DNA of 64,000 bases. Source: Dugong dugon (Eukaryota; Chordata; Mammalia; Sirenia; Dugongidae). The position numbers and the translations under genes are program-made. Under the pieces are notes generated by a model that had not been told where the DNA came from, did no database searches, and saw only the letters and a list, made by a program, of their open reading frames with translations. The stretch covers positions 95,543,819 to 95,607,818 of the forward strand of contig CM057471.1 in NCBI GenBank assembly GCA_030035585.1. The letters run 5' to 3'. Positions 11,247 through 20,947 of the stretch are shown in pieces (the stretch's first letter is position 1; each line of letters begins with the position of its first letter).

Positions 11247-11425
11247 ACTAGGAGTCTCAAACATTTGGTGTGCTTAAGAATCATCCAGAAAGTTAAAAAT
11301 GCGTTTTTCCTGGTCTCAGATCCAGAGAGTCCTGTTCATTAGACCTGAGGCCAGGCACAGGAATGCACATTTTAAGCAACTGATCCAGATGATTCTGACT
11401 ACCCTTGGGGAAACAGTATCTTAGA
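11247..11425 (+). mobile_element. MER5-class hAT-Charlie MITE
   Basis: Contains the MER5A order of landmarks: AGTCTCAAACATTTGGTGTG, GAATCATCCAGAAAG, GACCTGAGGCCAGGCAC, then GATGATTCTGACTACCCTTGG. Ends are decayed. Confidence 0.6.
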
Positions 11426-12341
11426 GGGTGGGGTGTGTTTAGGGGAGAATTGAAGAAGGTGATATTGGGACAAGAGTGGAAGAGAGAGGAAGTGGGAGAA
11501 TTCAGAGAAACTTTCTAGTGAAAAAGAGAGAAGTTTGGGGAACCAAGGTTAGAGGGCATCTCCTTTCCAGTCCAATCTGAGGACAGTTGAATGCTGATGG
11601 TGAGAAAGTCTCAACTGCAGGTATGAGGAAGAGATAAAGTTTGAAGCAATACCAGAAGAAATGTTTTAGGGAGTGACTACATGAGAAATGAAAGTTGGCT
11701 CAACCAGAGTAAAACCTCAGCTGAGAAGTGTTCATTCATTCATTCAGCAAATACTTGAGCGCTTACCATGTGTCAGATAAGAAAATGGTCCCAAACTCAA
11801 ACAGGTTGGGAAAAGTCAATGCATAAAACAGGTAATTACAATAAAATAGAGTAAGTGCTAGAACAGGGTTACAGGTGCTATGAAAGTGACTAATGGTTGG
11901 AGTGGTATAATCAGGGACATTTTTTAAAACACTTCCTCCACCTCTGACATAATTTTATTTCATTCATTCAGCAATCTTTATTGCACACCTACCTCACACC
12001 AGGTACAGGGAACAAGACTGACAGTTACTACTCTAAGAGAGATGACATTCTAATAGGAAAAGGTAGACAATGCAATGATTAACCAACAAATGAATAAGAA
12101 AGTGGTGACAAGTGCTAGGTATAAAATTAATATAGAAAAGGAAAGCCTTTCTGGAGTGACATTACAGCGAGACCTGAATGACAAACAGGAGCCAGCTAGG
12201 CAAAGATGGTCAGGTGTGTGTGTGGGGCGGGGAGGAGGTGCGGTGATGTGGGGGTGGGGTGGGAGCATTCTAGGCAGAGGAAACAGCTAGTGCAGATGCT
12301 CTAAGGTTGGGCTGAGCTTGGCAGGTGGAAAACAGAAGGGC

Positions 12342-12352
12342 TGGAGCACAGT
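12342..12352. repeat. Target-site duplication, left copy (RTE insertion)
   Basis: TGGAGCACAGT, identical to 14796-14806. The two copies bracket both inverted halves of the RTE element. Confidence 0.9.
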
Positions 12353-12549
12353 TGTTGTAGTTAGGTGTCATGGAGTTGGTTCCGACTCATAGCGACCTTA
12401 TGTGCAACTGAATGAAACACTGCCCAATCCTGCGCTGTCCTCACAAACGTTGCTAAGTTTGAGCCCATTTTTGCAGCCACTGTGTCAATCCGTCTCGTTG
12501 AGAGTCTTCCTCTTTTTTGCTGATCCTCTGTTTTACCAAGCATGATGTC

Positions 12550-12969
12550 CTACTCCAGGGACTGATCCCTCCTGAAAACATGTCCAAAGTACATAAGACA
12601 AAGTCTTGACATCCTCCCTTCTAAGGAGTATTCTGGCTGCACTTCTTCCAGGGCATACTTGTTCATTCTTCTGGCAGTCCATGGTATATTCAATATTCTT
12701 TGCCAACACCATAATTTAGATGCATTAATTCTTCTCTGGTCTTCCTTATTCATTGTCCAGCTTTCACATGCATATGAGGCAATGGAAAACACCGTGGCTT
12801 GGGTCAGGCACACCTTAATCCTCAAGGTGACATCTTTGCTTTTTAACACTTGCAAGAGGTCTTTTGCAGCAGATTTGACCAATGCAATATTTTGTTTGAT
12901 TTCCTGACTGTTGCTTCCATGGATGTTGATTGTAGATCCAAGTAAAATGAAATCCTTGACAACTTTCAA
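12550..12969 (-). pseudogene. RTE ORF2 C-terminal fragment
   Basis: 139 codons matching the region just after the reverse transcriptase of RTE/BovB LINE proteins. Visible marks are FILLGSTINIHG, the C-E-S-W-T block, LWCWQRILNIPW and YFGHVFRRDQSLE. In intact family members this lies in a protein with an N-terminal AP-type endonuclease and a reverse transcriptase, which copies LINE RNA at a nicked chromosomal site. Here it is an isolated open piece of a broken gene. The 12659-12907 plus frame is its shadow. Confidence 0.9.
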
Positions 12970-13298
12970 TCTTTTCTCTGTTTATAATGATGTTGTTTAT
13001 CGGTCCAGTTGTGAGTTTTTTTTTTTTTTTTTATGTTGTGCTGTAATCCATACTGAAGGCTGTAGTCTCTGATCTTCATCAGTAAGTGCTTCAAGTCCTC
13101 TTCACTTTTAGCAAGGAAGGTTGTGTCATCTTCATATCACAGGTTGTTAATGAGTCTTCCTCCAATCCCGATGCCCCATTCTTCTTCATATAATCCAGCT
13201 TCTCGGATTATTTGCTCAGCATACAGATTAAATAAATATGGTGAAAGGATACAACCATGATGCACAAAGTTTCATATTTTAAACCACACACTATCCCC

Positions 13299-13502
13299 TT
13301 ATTCCATTTGAACAACTGTCTTTTGGTCTAAGCACAAGTTGCTCATGAGCACAATTAAGTGTTCTGGAATTCCCATTCTTTGCAATGTTATCCATAATTT
13401 GTTATGATCCACACAGTCGAATGCCTTTGCATAGGCAATAAAATACAGGTAAATATTTCTCCGGTATTCTCTGCTTTCAGCCAAGATATCCTCTTGTTTC
13501 AT
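13299..13502 (-). pseudogene. RTE reverse-transcriptase fragment
   Basis: 67 codons with the RTE RT block YAKAFDCVDHNKLW and GIPEHLIVLMSNL. The aspartate of the FIDYAKAFD motif is retained, but the FADD-equivalent block downstream is not open in this frame. Continues (with stops) upstream to about 13565, where the sense strand reads LQHYINRDLPE. Confidence 0.85.
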
Positions 13503-13660
13503 GTCCTCTTCTGAATCTGGCTTAAATTTCTGGCAGGTCCCTGTTGATGTAGTGCTGCAACCAGTTAAAATGACTATTACTTAAACATGCAGTCAAGATA
13601 CATTTGTAATTACCTGTAATTGGAATGTGGAAGTTGGAAACAAAGAAGTAGGATCAGTAG

Positions 13661-13843
13661 TTGGAAAATTATGGCCTTGGTGATAGAAACGACACCAGAG
13701 ATCACATAATAGAATTTTGCAAGACCAACAGCCTATTCATTGGAGATACTTTTTCTCAACAACAGAAATGGCAACTATACACATGGACCTTGCCAGATGG
13801 AATACACAGGAATCAAATCAGCTACATGTGTGGAAAGAGATGA
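13661..13843 (+). pseudogene. RTE endonuclease fragment
   Basis: 60 codons matching the C-terminal part of the RTE AP-endonuclease domain (YTWTLPDGIHRNQISY, where the family has the RNQIDY block; the catalytic-region aspartate is S here). A frameshift separates it from the upstream piece. Confidence 0.8.
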
Positions 13844-14512
13844 TGGAGAAGCTCAACATCACCAGTCAGAAAAAGGCCAGGGGCTGACTGCGGAACAGAT
13901 CATCAATTACTCATATGCAAGTTGAAACTGAAGCTGAAGAAAATTAAAACAAGTCCACAAGAGCCAAAGTACTATCTTGAGTATATCCCACCAGGATTTA
14001 GAGACCATCTCAAGAACAGATTTCACATATTGAACACTAATGACGAAGACCAGATGAGTTGTGGAATGACATCAAGAACATCATACTTGAAGAAAGAAAA
14101 AGGTCATTAAAATGACAGGAAAGAAAGAAAAGACCAAAACGGATGTTAGAAGAAACTCTGAAACTTACTCTTAAAAGATGAGTAGCTAAATCAAACAGAA
14201 GAAATGCTGAAGTAAAAGAGCTAAACAGAAGGTTCAAAGGGCAGCTCAAGAAGACAAAGTAAAGTATTGTAATGAAATGTGCAAAGACTTGGAGTTAGAA
14301 AACCAAAAGGGAAGAATACATTTGGCATTTCTCAAGCTGAAAGAACTATAAAAAATTAAAGTCTCAAGTTGCAATACTGAAGGATTCCATGGGGAAAGTA
14401 TTGAACAACTCAGGAAGAACAAAAGAAGATAGAAGGAATACACAGAATCATGTACCAAAAATAATTGGTTGACATTTGACTATTTCAGGAAGTTGCATTT
14501 AATTAAGAACCG

Positions 14513-14746
14513 ATGGTATTGAAGGAAGAAGTCCAAGCTGCACTGAAGGTGTTGCCAAAAAACAAGGCTCCAGGAACTGTTGGAATACCAACTGAGATGC
14601 TTCAACAAGCAGGTGAAACGCTGCAAGTGCTCACTCATCTATGCCAAGAAATTTGGAAGACAGATAGCTGGCCGATGTACTGGAAGAGATACACATCTGT
14701 GCCTATTCCAAAGAAAGGTGATCCAACAGAATGTGGGAATTATTGA
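14513..14746 (+). pseudogene. RTE reverse-transcriptase N-terminal fragment
   Basis: 77 codons with EEVQAALKVLPKNKAPG, IPTEMLQ and PIPKKGDPTECGNY, which are the first reverse-transcriptase blocks of RTE/BovB. The stop at 14744-14746 replaces the residue that starts the R-T-I-S-L block. Confidence 0.85.
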
Positions 14747-14795
14747 ACAATACCATTAATATCACATGCAAGTAAAATTTTGCTGAAATGTTTGT

Positions 14796-14806
14796 TGGAG
14801 CACAGT
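14796..14806. repeat. Target-site duplication, right copy (RTE insertion)
   Basis: TGGAGCACAGT, exact match of 12342-12352. Confidence 0.9.
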
Positions 14807-15227
14807 ACAGGAGGGGAATGGGCAATGAAGTGCGGAAAAGAATCAGGACTAAATCCTGAAAACCAGATTAAAGAACTTAATTGTATTCAGTGGAATAGAA
14901 ATTTACTAGAGGATTTTAAGATGGGGAGTGGGCAGTTTACATTGTAAAAGAACATTGTGGCTGCTCTGTAGAATGGATTAGGGTGAAAGCAGGAAGAACA
15001 CCAGGAGCCTATTATAAGGGTCTAAAAGACTAGGGGTGGAGTAGTGTAGATGGAGAGAACATTATTAGAGAGGTTAGAGCATCTGCTTAAGTTGTTGGTA
15101 GAGTAAGTAAGAAGCGCTATTGGAGCGGATATGGACTGTTAAGAAAGAGTAGAAACAAGGCTAACTCTAATCAGGCCCCAAATCTTGTTCAGTCTGCCTC
15201 CTAATGATTTCTTGAATTTATCTCTTC

Positions 15228-15413
15228 TTTGAACCCACCTAGTGGCGCCTCAGGAAAAAGGTCTAGTTATGTGCTTCCGTAAAGATTACAGCCAAAAGGA
15301 AAAAAAAAAAACAAAAAGCAAAAAAAAAAAAAGCAACAAACCTGTGGAGCAGTTCTACTCTGTAATGCATGGGGTCACCATGAGTCAGAATTGACTGGAT
15401 AGCAATGGGTTTA
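15228..15413 (+). mobile_element. AfroSINE, 5'-truncated, with internal A-rich expansion
   Basis: Recognised by GCGCCTCAGGAAAAAGG, TTCCGTAAAGATTACAGCC and the tail GGGGTCACCATGAGTCAGAATTGAC. About 50 bases of A-rich sequence (15298-15345) are inserted in the middle where the family has none. Confidence 0.8.
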
Positions 15414-15649
15414 TCTCAGACGTTATTATCTCTCATCTTGACCACTGCAAGAAACTCAACTAACTCATCTCCGGACCTCAAGCCTGATCTCTCCTCCTCC
15501 CTCAATCCATCACCACATAGAAAATGATTTTTCTAATCAATGATTTTTCTACACAAACATAATCACATCACTCCCCTCCTTAAAATTCTTAATAGAGTTC
15601 TTAAATACCTGAATTCCTTAGGGAAAAGAAAAAGGATTATTAAGTTAGT

Positions 15650-15790
15650 CACTTCACTTACACTGAATTCTCATTTAATCCTTTCCTGAATCTTACAAGG
15701 AAGTGATAATCCCCATTTTATAGGTCACAAACAGAGCTAGAGGTGAAGGCACTTGCCTAAGGTCACAGGGTCACAGAACTATTAAATGGT
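15650..15790 (-). repeat. MIR-type ancient SINE
   Basis: Plus strand shows the MIR reverse pattern TGATAATCCCCATTTTATAGG, then CACTTGCCTAAGGTCACAG. Confidence 0.75.
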
Positions 15791-15965
15791 TCACATAAAC
15801 ATGGCTGTAGTAGGGCCCCTTATACAACAATGGATATGGGGCTGGTGGTGGTGAGGGAGCACCCCAGAGCAAAGATACCTGCATATCCAGGGGAGACACC
15901 TGAATTTCTTTTTAAATTTTTTTTATTGGAAAGAGGATTTTTAACAACTGAGGATCTGTTAATTT

Positions 15966-16185
15966 GGGTTGTTGTTAGTTGCTGTCTAGTCGAGTCAGAC
16001 TCATAAGAGTCCCTGGGTAGCACAGATGGTTAAGCACTCTTCTACTAGCCATAAAGGTTGGCGGTTCAAACTTACAAAGAGGCACCTCAGAAGACAGGCC
16101 TGGTGATCTGCTTCCAAAAGGTCACAGCCTTGAAAAGCCTATGGAGCAGTTCTATTCTGCACACGTGATAGGGTCGCCATGATGT
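15966..16185. mobile_element. AfroSINE (+) with a short reverse SINE/RTE tail in front
   Basis: 15966-16003 (GTTGTTGTTAGTTGCTGTC...GTCAGACTCAT) is the reverse complement of an RTE-like tail. It is followed immediately by a plus-oriented SINE starting AGAGTCCCTGGGTAGCACAG (16007) and ending at GTCGCCATGATG (16185). Confidence 0.8.
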
Positions 16186-16318
16186 TAGTTTGGGTAACTG
16201 ATAAGAACTCAGGAGTTGGAGCTCTGCTCTGGTTCCTGCATTTCTGAGTCAATTCCAATTCTTGCTACTTATTTGCTGGCCCTGCTTCTGCCTTTGCCAG
16301 CAAAAGGGTGTTTGCTAA

Positions 16319-16510
16319 GGAACCCTGGTGGCGCAGTGCTTAAGTGCTGGGCTGCTAACTGAAAAATGTTCGAACCCACTACCCACTTCATGGGTGAAAG
16401 ATGTGGCAGTCTGCTCCCATAAAGATAACAGCCTTGGAAAGCCAGTGGAGCAGTTCTACTCTGTCCTATAGGGTTGCTATGAGTCCGAATTGACTTGACG
16501 GTAAAGGTTA
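16319..16510 (+). mobile_element. AfroSINE
   Basis: Head GGAACCCTGGTGGCGCAGTG, B box decayed (ATGTTCGAACCCACTA), tail GCTATGAGTCCGAATTGACTTG. Confidence 0.9.
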
Positions 16511-16975
16511 AGGTTGGGCTTACACATTGTGTGGGGGTGCTGGAGCCAGCTCAGCCCACTCCCAAGAGCTGTTTGTTTAAGCTTCAGGAGCCTCTCAATG
16601 CAGTTGATAAATTTCTAGAAATTTTGTGAAATGGTTGTTAAACTCCGTTTGCCAAATAATAGTTGAGTTGCAACCGTAGGTTGGCTTTGGAGAAGAGTTT
16701 GGCAAAAATCAGCAGAAGTATTCTCTGAGAATAAACTGGTTTCTATGGAATTTACAATAAAAGGTATGTATAATTTATTATTATTTGTAAATTGTGGGCT
16801 ACACATCTTTTATATCAGTAAGTTTGTAATAATCTTAAAGGTGTGTGTGTGTGTATAGTAATTGCTAGAAATTTATCAACTGGATTAAGAGAATCCTGAA
16901 GCTGTAACAAGCAACTCTTGAGAGTGGGCTGAGCTGCTTTCAGCACCCCTACACAACGTGTAAGTACAAACTTAC

Positions 16976-17095
16976 CCATTGCTGTAGAGTCTATTCTGGC
17001 TCATAGCAACTCTATAGGACAGAGTGTATATACATATATATATGCACATACCTGGGTGTATATATATATATGTGTGTATATATATATATCTGGGT
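16976..17095. repeat. Reverse SINE tail followed by TA microsatellite
   Basis: 16979-17020 is the reverse complement of an AfroSINE tail (GAGTCTATTCTGGCTCATAG). It leads into (TA)n/(TATG)n repeats at 17028-17095. Confidence 0.8.
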
Positions 17096-17297
17096 AGTGC
17101 AAATGAGATGGTGCAAATGGTTAACTTGCTTGGCTGCTAACCAAAAGGTTGGAGGTTCAAGTCCACTCAGAGGTGCCTCAGAAGAAAAGGCTGGTGATCT
17201 ACTTCTGAAAATTAAACCACTGAAAACTCTATGGAGCATAATTTTATGTGACAAACATGGGATTGCTATGAGTTAGAATCCACTCCACAGCAACTGT
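17090..17297 (+). mobile_element. AfroSINE, GGGTAGTGCAAATGG type
   Basis: Contains GCTGCTAACCAAAAGG, an intact-looking B box (GGTTCAAGTCC), GATCTACTTCTGAAA and a tail GCTATGAGTTAGAATCCAC. Bounded on both sides by TA microsatellites. Confidence 0.9.
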
Positions 17298-17298
17298 T

Positions 17299-17316
17299 AC
17301 ATATACATACATACAT

Positions 17317-17357
<41 letters not shown>
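17299..17357. repeat. (CATA)n / (TA)n microsatellite
   Basis: Runs of CATA followed by about 20 TA units, ending directly at the next SINE head. Confidence 0.95.
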
Positions 17358-17360
<3 letters not shown>

Positions 17361-17525
17361 AGCCCTGGTGGTGCAGTGTTTAAGAGCTTGGCTGCTAACC
17401 AAAACGTCAGCAGTTCGAATCCACCAGCCACTCCTTGGAAACCCTATAGAGAAGTTCTACTCTGTCCTCTCTGACCTATAGGATCACTATAAGTCAGAGT
17501 TGCCTTGACAGCAGTGGTTTTTTTG
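17358..17525 (+). mobile_element. AfroSINE, short type
   Basis: Head GGAGCCCTGGTGGTGCAGTG, intact B box GTTCGAATCC, tail CACTATAAGTCAGAGTTGCC. A short internal duplication (CTGTCCTCTCTGACCTATAGG) is present. It is followed by another TA repeat at 17527-17583. Confidence 0.95.
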
Positions 17526-17526
17526 G

Positions 17527-17583
17527 GTATATACGTATATATATATACACATATATACACACATACATATATACATATATATA
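17527..17583. repeat. TA/CATA microsatellite
   Basis: Alternating TATA/CACATA sequence between the SINE tail and the ERV-L LTR. Confidence 0.9.
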
Positions 17584-17584
17584 A

Positions 17585-18067
17585 GTCTTAGGCTGGGTTC
17601 TCTAGAGAAGAAAGCAAAACCAGTGAAGTATAAATATATATACATATATATAGAGAGATTTATATCAAAGAAACAGCTCACGCCATTGTAGAGGCTGCAA
17701 TGTCCCAAGTCCGTAGATTAGGAGACAGGCTTCTCCTGATTCATGTAGCCGCAGGGGCTGGCAAACCCAAGATCTGCAGGTTGGAAAGCAGGACTCTGTT
17801 CACAGGCTGTGAAGATCGAGGAAACCCAGGATCAGCAAATAAGCTGCTAGCTAAAGTCCCAAGAACCAGAGGTCAGACAAACAGGAGGCAGCTGCATGAT
17901 CCAGAGGGGACAAAAAGCCAGAATGTCTAAATTCAGATGCAGGCTGCACCCCAGGGAAACTCCCTTTCAACTGATTGGCTACTCACAGCATATTCCTTCA
18001 TGGGAGTGATCACACATAAACACTGAGAATCATGGCCCAGCCAAGTTGACACACAATCTTAACCATC
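17585..18067 (-). mobile_element. ERV-L LTR (MLT2-like), 3' LTR of a provirus remnant
   Basis: The minus strand starts TGTGATGGTTAAGATTGTGTG at 18067 and ends GAGAACCCAGCCTAAGAC at about 17585, the pattern of MLT2/ERV-L LTRs. Just outside its 5' edge on the sense strand is a purine tract (ACAAGGGGTGGA), the likely polypurine primer, followed by the internal region. It is therefore the 3' LTR of a minus-strand provirus. A TA-rich variable stretch (17630-17650) interrupts it near the 3' end. Confidence 0.85.
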
Positions 18068-18702
18068 ACAGTCCACCCCTTGTCAACTTGTCACATGTAC
18101 ACATCTCCTTAAGCAGTACATATTCTCTGAATAAAGACAATTATAAAGTCATACTTGTGCCTAACATGATACAACTAACATGCGTACAATTGAAATGCAC
18201 TAGCCTGGTTTATATCTTATATTTTATAAGTGAAGAAAACAAAAATATTTGATGCAAACATACAAAGTAGAAATATTCATAACAATTACAGTCCCTGTTT
18301 CTGCAACTGGTCATGTGGCCATGACTGGTATTTAGAACTACCTTCTTCCACCACCCATTCCGTATTCCCTTTGCCCTCAGCAATCACCTCAGCTGGTCAT
18401 GGTTCTTTGCCTGGTAGGGTGATCCAAACCTTCATTCCTGAAGGGTCTGGGTCATTAGGAGTCATGTTGGAATTGGGTTGTTGTAGTTTTCCACTGACTT
18501 TAATCACAGGGCATGGTAGTAATAAGAGATGCCCTAAGGGCTCTCCTGCATTCCAGAAATATTCTTCTTTACCTCCTTTATGTAATATCAATCCGATTTC
18601 CTCTTGGTAATCAGGATCAATCACACCAGCCGGTATGGTAACTCCCTTCTTTGCCTGTTGATCCAGAGGCATAAGGAGCCCAAAGTGGCCAGGTGGCATT
18701 CT
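18068..18702 (-). mobile_element. ERV-L internal region, 3' end of pol
   Basis: Lies immediately inside the 3' LTR and contains the dUTPase remnant. It is cut off at 18702 by the poly(A) tail of the large old L1. The rest of the provirus is not found on the other side of that L1 (34858 onward), so it was lost or never present. Confidence 0.8.
18397..18699 (-). pseudogene. ERV-L dUTPase domain remnant
   Basis: The 100 codons open on the minus strand match the trimeric dUTPase fold used by ERV-L and related retroviruses. That enzyme hydrolyses dUTP to dUMP and keeps uracil out of viral DNA. Visible: PPGHFGLLMP (region of motif 2), AGVIDPDYQEEIGLIL (motif 3, with the tyrosine and aspartates of the uracil pocket) and GEPLGHLLLLPCPV (motif 4). 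Motif 1 is missing because the sequence ends at the L1 junction, and the C-terminal glycine-rich motif 5 is not seen. The position just upstream of the 3' LTR is where ERV-L carries this domain. Truncated, without a start of its own, presumed non-functional. Confidence 0.8.
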
Positions 18703-20460
18703 CTTTTTTTTTTAATGTTGTAATTACATGAAGTTTACATTTCAAGTTAGTCTCCCATGTAAATTTTTTTTTTTACATACATTGTTATGAGATCCCAACT
18801 GCTCACCCCATTCTGCGACAGCACAATCCTCCCCTCCACCCCTGATTCTCCATGAACATTCAACCAGCTCCTAACTCTCTCTGCCTTCCCATTTCACCTC
18901 TGGACAGAAGATGCCCCTTTGGTGTCTTGTATCTACTTGACTAAGAGGCACATTCTTCATGAGTATCACTTTATGTCCCACAGTCCAGTCCATCCCTGTC
19001 TGAAGAGTTGGCCTCAGAAATTGTTTTAGTTCTGGGGTGATAGAGAGTCCAGGGGCCATGCCTTCCGGGGTGCCTCCAGTCTCAGTCAGACCATTAAGTC
19101 TGATCTTCTTACTAGAATTTGAGTTCTGCATCCCATTGTTCTACTGCTCCATCAGGGACCCTCTGTTGTGTTCCCTGTCAGGACGTTCATTGGTGGTAGC
19201 CAGGCACCATCTAGTTCTTCTGGTCTCAGGCTGATGAATCTCTGGTTTATGTGGGCCATTCTGTCTCTTGGGCTAATACTTTCCTTGTGTCTTTGGAGTT
19301 CTTCTTTCTCCTTTTTTCCAAGTGGTTGGGACCAATTGATGCATCTTAGATGGCTGCTTGCAAGCTTTTAAGACCCCAGACGCCAGTCACCAAAGTAGGA
19401 TGCAGAACATTTTCTTAATAAGCTTTGCTATGCCAATTGACATAGATGTCCCCTGAAAGCATGGTCCCCAGACCCCCGATCCCTGCTACTCAGTCTCTTA
19501 AAGTATTTGATTGTATTGAGGAAACTTCTTAGGTTTGGTTTAGTCCAGTTGCGCTGGCTTCCCCTGTAGTATGTACTGTCCTTCCCTTCACCTAAGATGA
19601 TTCTTATCTACTATCTAGTTAGTGAATAACACTCATCCTCCTTCCCCACTCCTGTAACCATCAAAGAACGTTTTCTTCTGTGTTTAAACCTTTTCTTGAG
19701 TTCTTATAATGGTGGTCTTATACAGTATTCGTCCTTCTGTGACTGACTAAATTCACTCAGCATAGTAAGTTCCAGCTTCCACCATGTTATAAGATGTTTC
19801 ATGGCTTCATCTTTGTTCTTTATCGTTGCATAATATTCCATTGTTTGGATATACTATAGTTTGTTTATCCATTCATCCGTTTATGGGCACCTAGGTTGCT
19901 TCCATCTTTTTGCTATTGTGAACAGTGCTGCAATGAACATGGGTGTGCATATATCTATTCATGTGATGGCTCTTGTTTCTCTAGGATGTAGTCCAAGGAG
20001 TGGGATAGCTGCATTCTATGGTACTTCTATTTCTAGCTTTTTAAGGAAGCACCAAACCGATTTCCAAAGTGGTTGTACCATTTTACATTCCCACCAACAG
20101 TGTATAAGTGTTCCAGTCTCTCCACAACCTCTCCAGCATTTCTTATTTTGTGTTTTTTGGATTAATGCTAGCCTTGTTGGGGTGAGATGATATCTAATTG
20201 TAGTTTTGATCTGCATTTCTCTAATGGCTAATGATCACAAGCATTTCTTCACGTGTCTGTTAGCCACCTGAATATCTTCTTTGGTGAAGTGCCTGTTCAT
20301 ATCCTTTGCCCATTTTTTAATTGGGTTATTTGTCTTTTTGTTGTTGAGCTTTTGCAGTATCTTGTAGATTTTAGAGATTAAATGCTGATCGGATTTGTCG
20401 TAGCCAAAAATTTTTTCCCAGTCGGTAGGTTGTCTTTTTACTCTTTTGGTGAAGTCTTTT
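18703..20460 (-). mobile_element. L1 LINE copy C (old, full length), 3' part
   Basis: Poly(A) tail as a T9 run at about 18703-18711, 3'UTR to about 19740, then the decayed C-terminal end of ORF2. The minus frame 20216-20016 retains [19 protein letters not shown], the C-terminal Cys/His segment. The element is interrupted at 20460 by L1 copy D and resumes at 28971. Both parts together are about 7.6 kb, a full-length element. Confidence 0.9.
20448..20460. repeat. Target-site duplication, left copy (L1 copy D)
   Basis: GGTGAAGTCTTTT, identical to 28971-28983. Some of the terminal T residues could belong to the poly(A) tail. Confidence 0.9.
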
Positions 20461-20470
20461 TTTTTTTTTA

Positions 20471-20916
20471 ATATATATTTTATTGTACTTCAGGTGAAAG
20501 CTTACAGAGCAAATAGTTTCTCATGAAATAGTAGTACACATGTTGTTTTTTGACATTGGTTAACAACCCCACAACGTATTAAGCCTCTAAATTCTCAACC
20601 TTTTTTTTTGATGAAAATTACAGATGGCCAAAGATACACCGTTTCAAAAATTTCTACATTCACAGTTCAGTGACATTGACTACGCTCTTCCAACTGTGCT
20701 GTTATTCTCACTTAAGATGAAGGATTACAGAAAAAATAGTTATTCATTTAACAGTTACTACACATGTTGCCCTATGACAATGGTTAACAATCTCACAGCA
20801 CATCAAGAATATCCTTACTCCACCTTGTGTTCCCTATCACCAGGGGGCTTCCTTGTCCCCTTCTGTCTTCTGGACCTTGTCAGTGGACTATTGTACCTCT
20901 TTAGTCTCATTTGTTT

Positions 20917-20947
<31 letters not shown>

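Larger units (their letters stand above)
12353..13565 (-). mobile_element. RTE/BovB-type LINE, 3' half (same insertion as the next entry)
   Basis: On the minus strand this encodes the second half of the RTE protein. Reverse-transcriptase block with AYAKAFDCVDHNKLW is at 13502-13299, and the C-terminal segment with CESWTMNKEDQRRI and LWCWQRILNIPWTARR is at 12969-12550. It ends at 12353 in the family 3' terminus (complement of GTTAGGTGTCATGGAGTTGG). A T16 run at about 13018-13033 lies inside. Stops and frameshifts break the frame, so it is dead. Its 5' edge (13565) begins exactly where the plus-oriented half at 13595-14795 stops in the protein order. The two are therefore one element with an inverted 5' part. 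Confidence 0.9.
13595..14795 (+). mobile_element. RTE/BovB-type LINE, inverted 5' half
   Basis: On the plus strand the same protein is read from its endonuclease to the start of the reverse transcriptase. The order is: an N-W-N-V-E-V-G segment at about 13618; GLGDRNDTRDHIIEFCKTNS and YTWTLPDGIHRNQ (13661-13843); a charged linker rich in K and R (13900-14460); KAPGTVGIPTEMLQ and PIPKKGDPTECGNY (14513-14746); then SKILLK up to about 14788. It is truncated at 5' inside the endonuclease. The right edge abuts the 11-bp duplication at 14796-14806. Order and endpoints are complementary to the minus half at 12353-13565, with only about 15 bp of the element missing at the break. Confidence 0.9.
11733..15170 (+). 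repeat. Ancient interspersed repeat split by an RTE insertion
   Basis: Left part 11733-12352 runs from CATTCATTCAGCAAATACTTGAGCGC to GGCTGGAGCACAGT. Right part 14807-15170 continues the same element (TTGTGGCTGCTCTGTAGAATGG, AGGGTGAAAGCAGGAAGA). A second start of the same family lies at about 11960. The 2.4 kb between the halves is the RTE element, so this repeat predates it. Confidence 0.6.
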
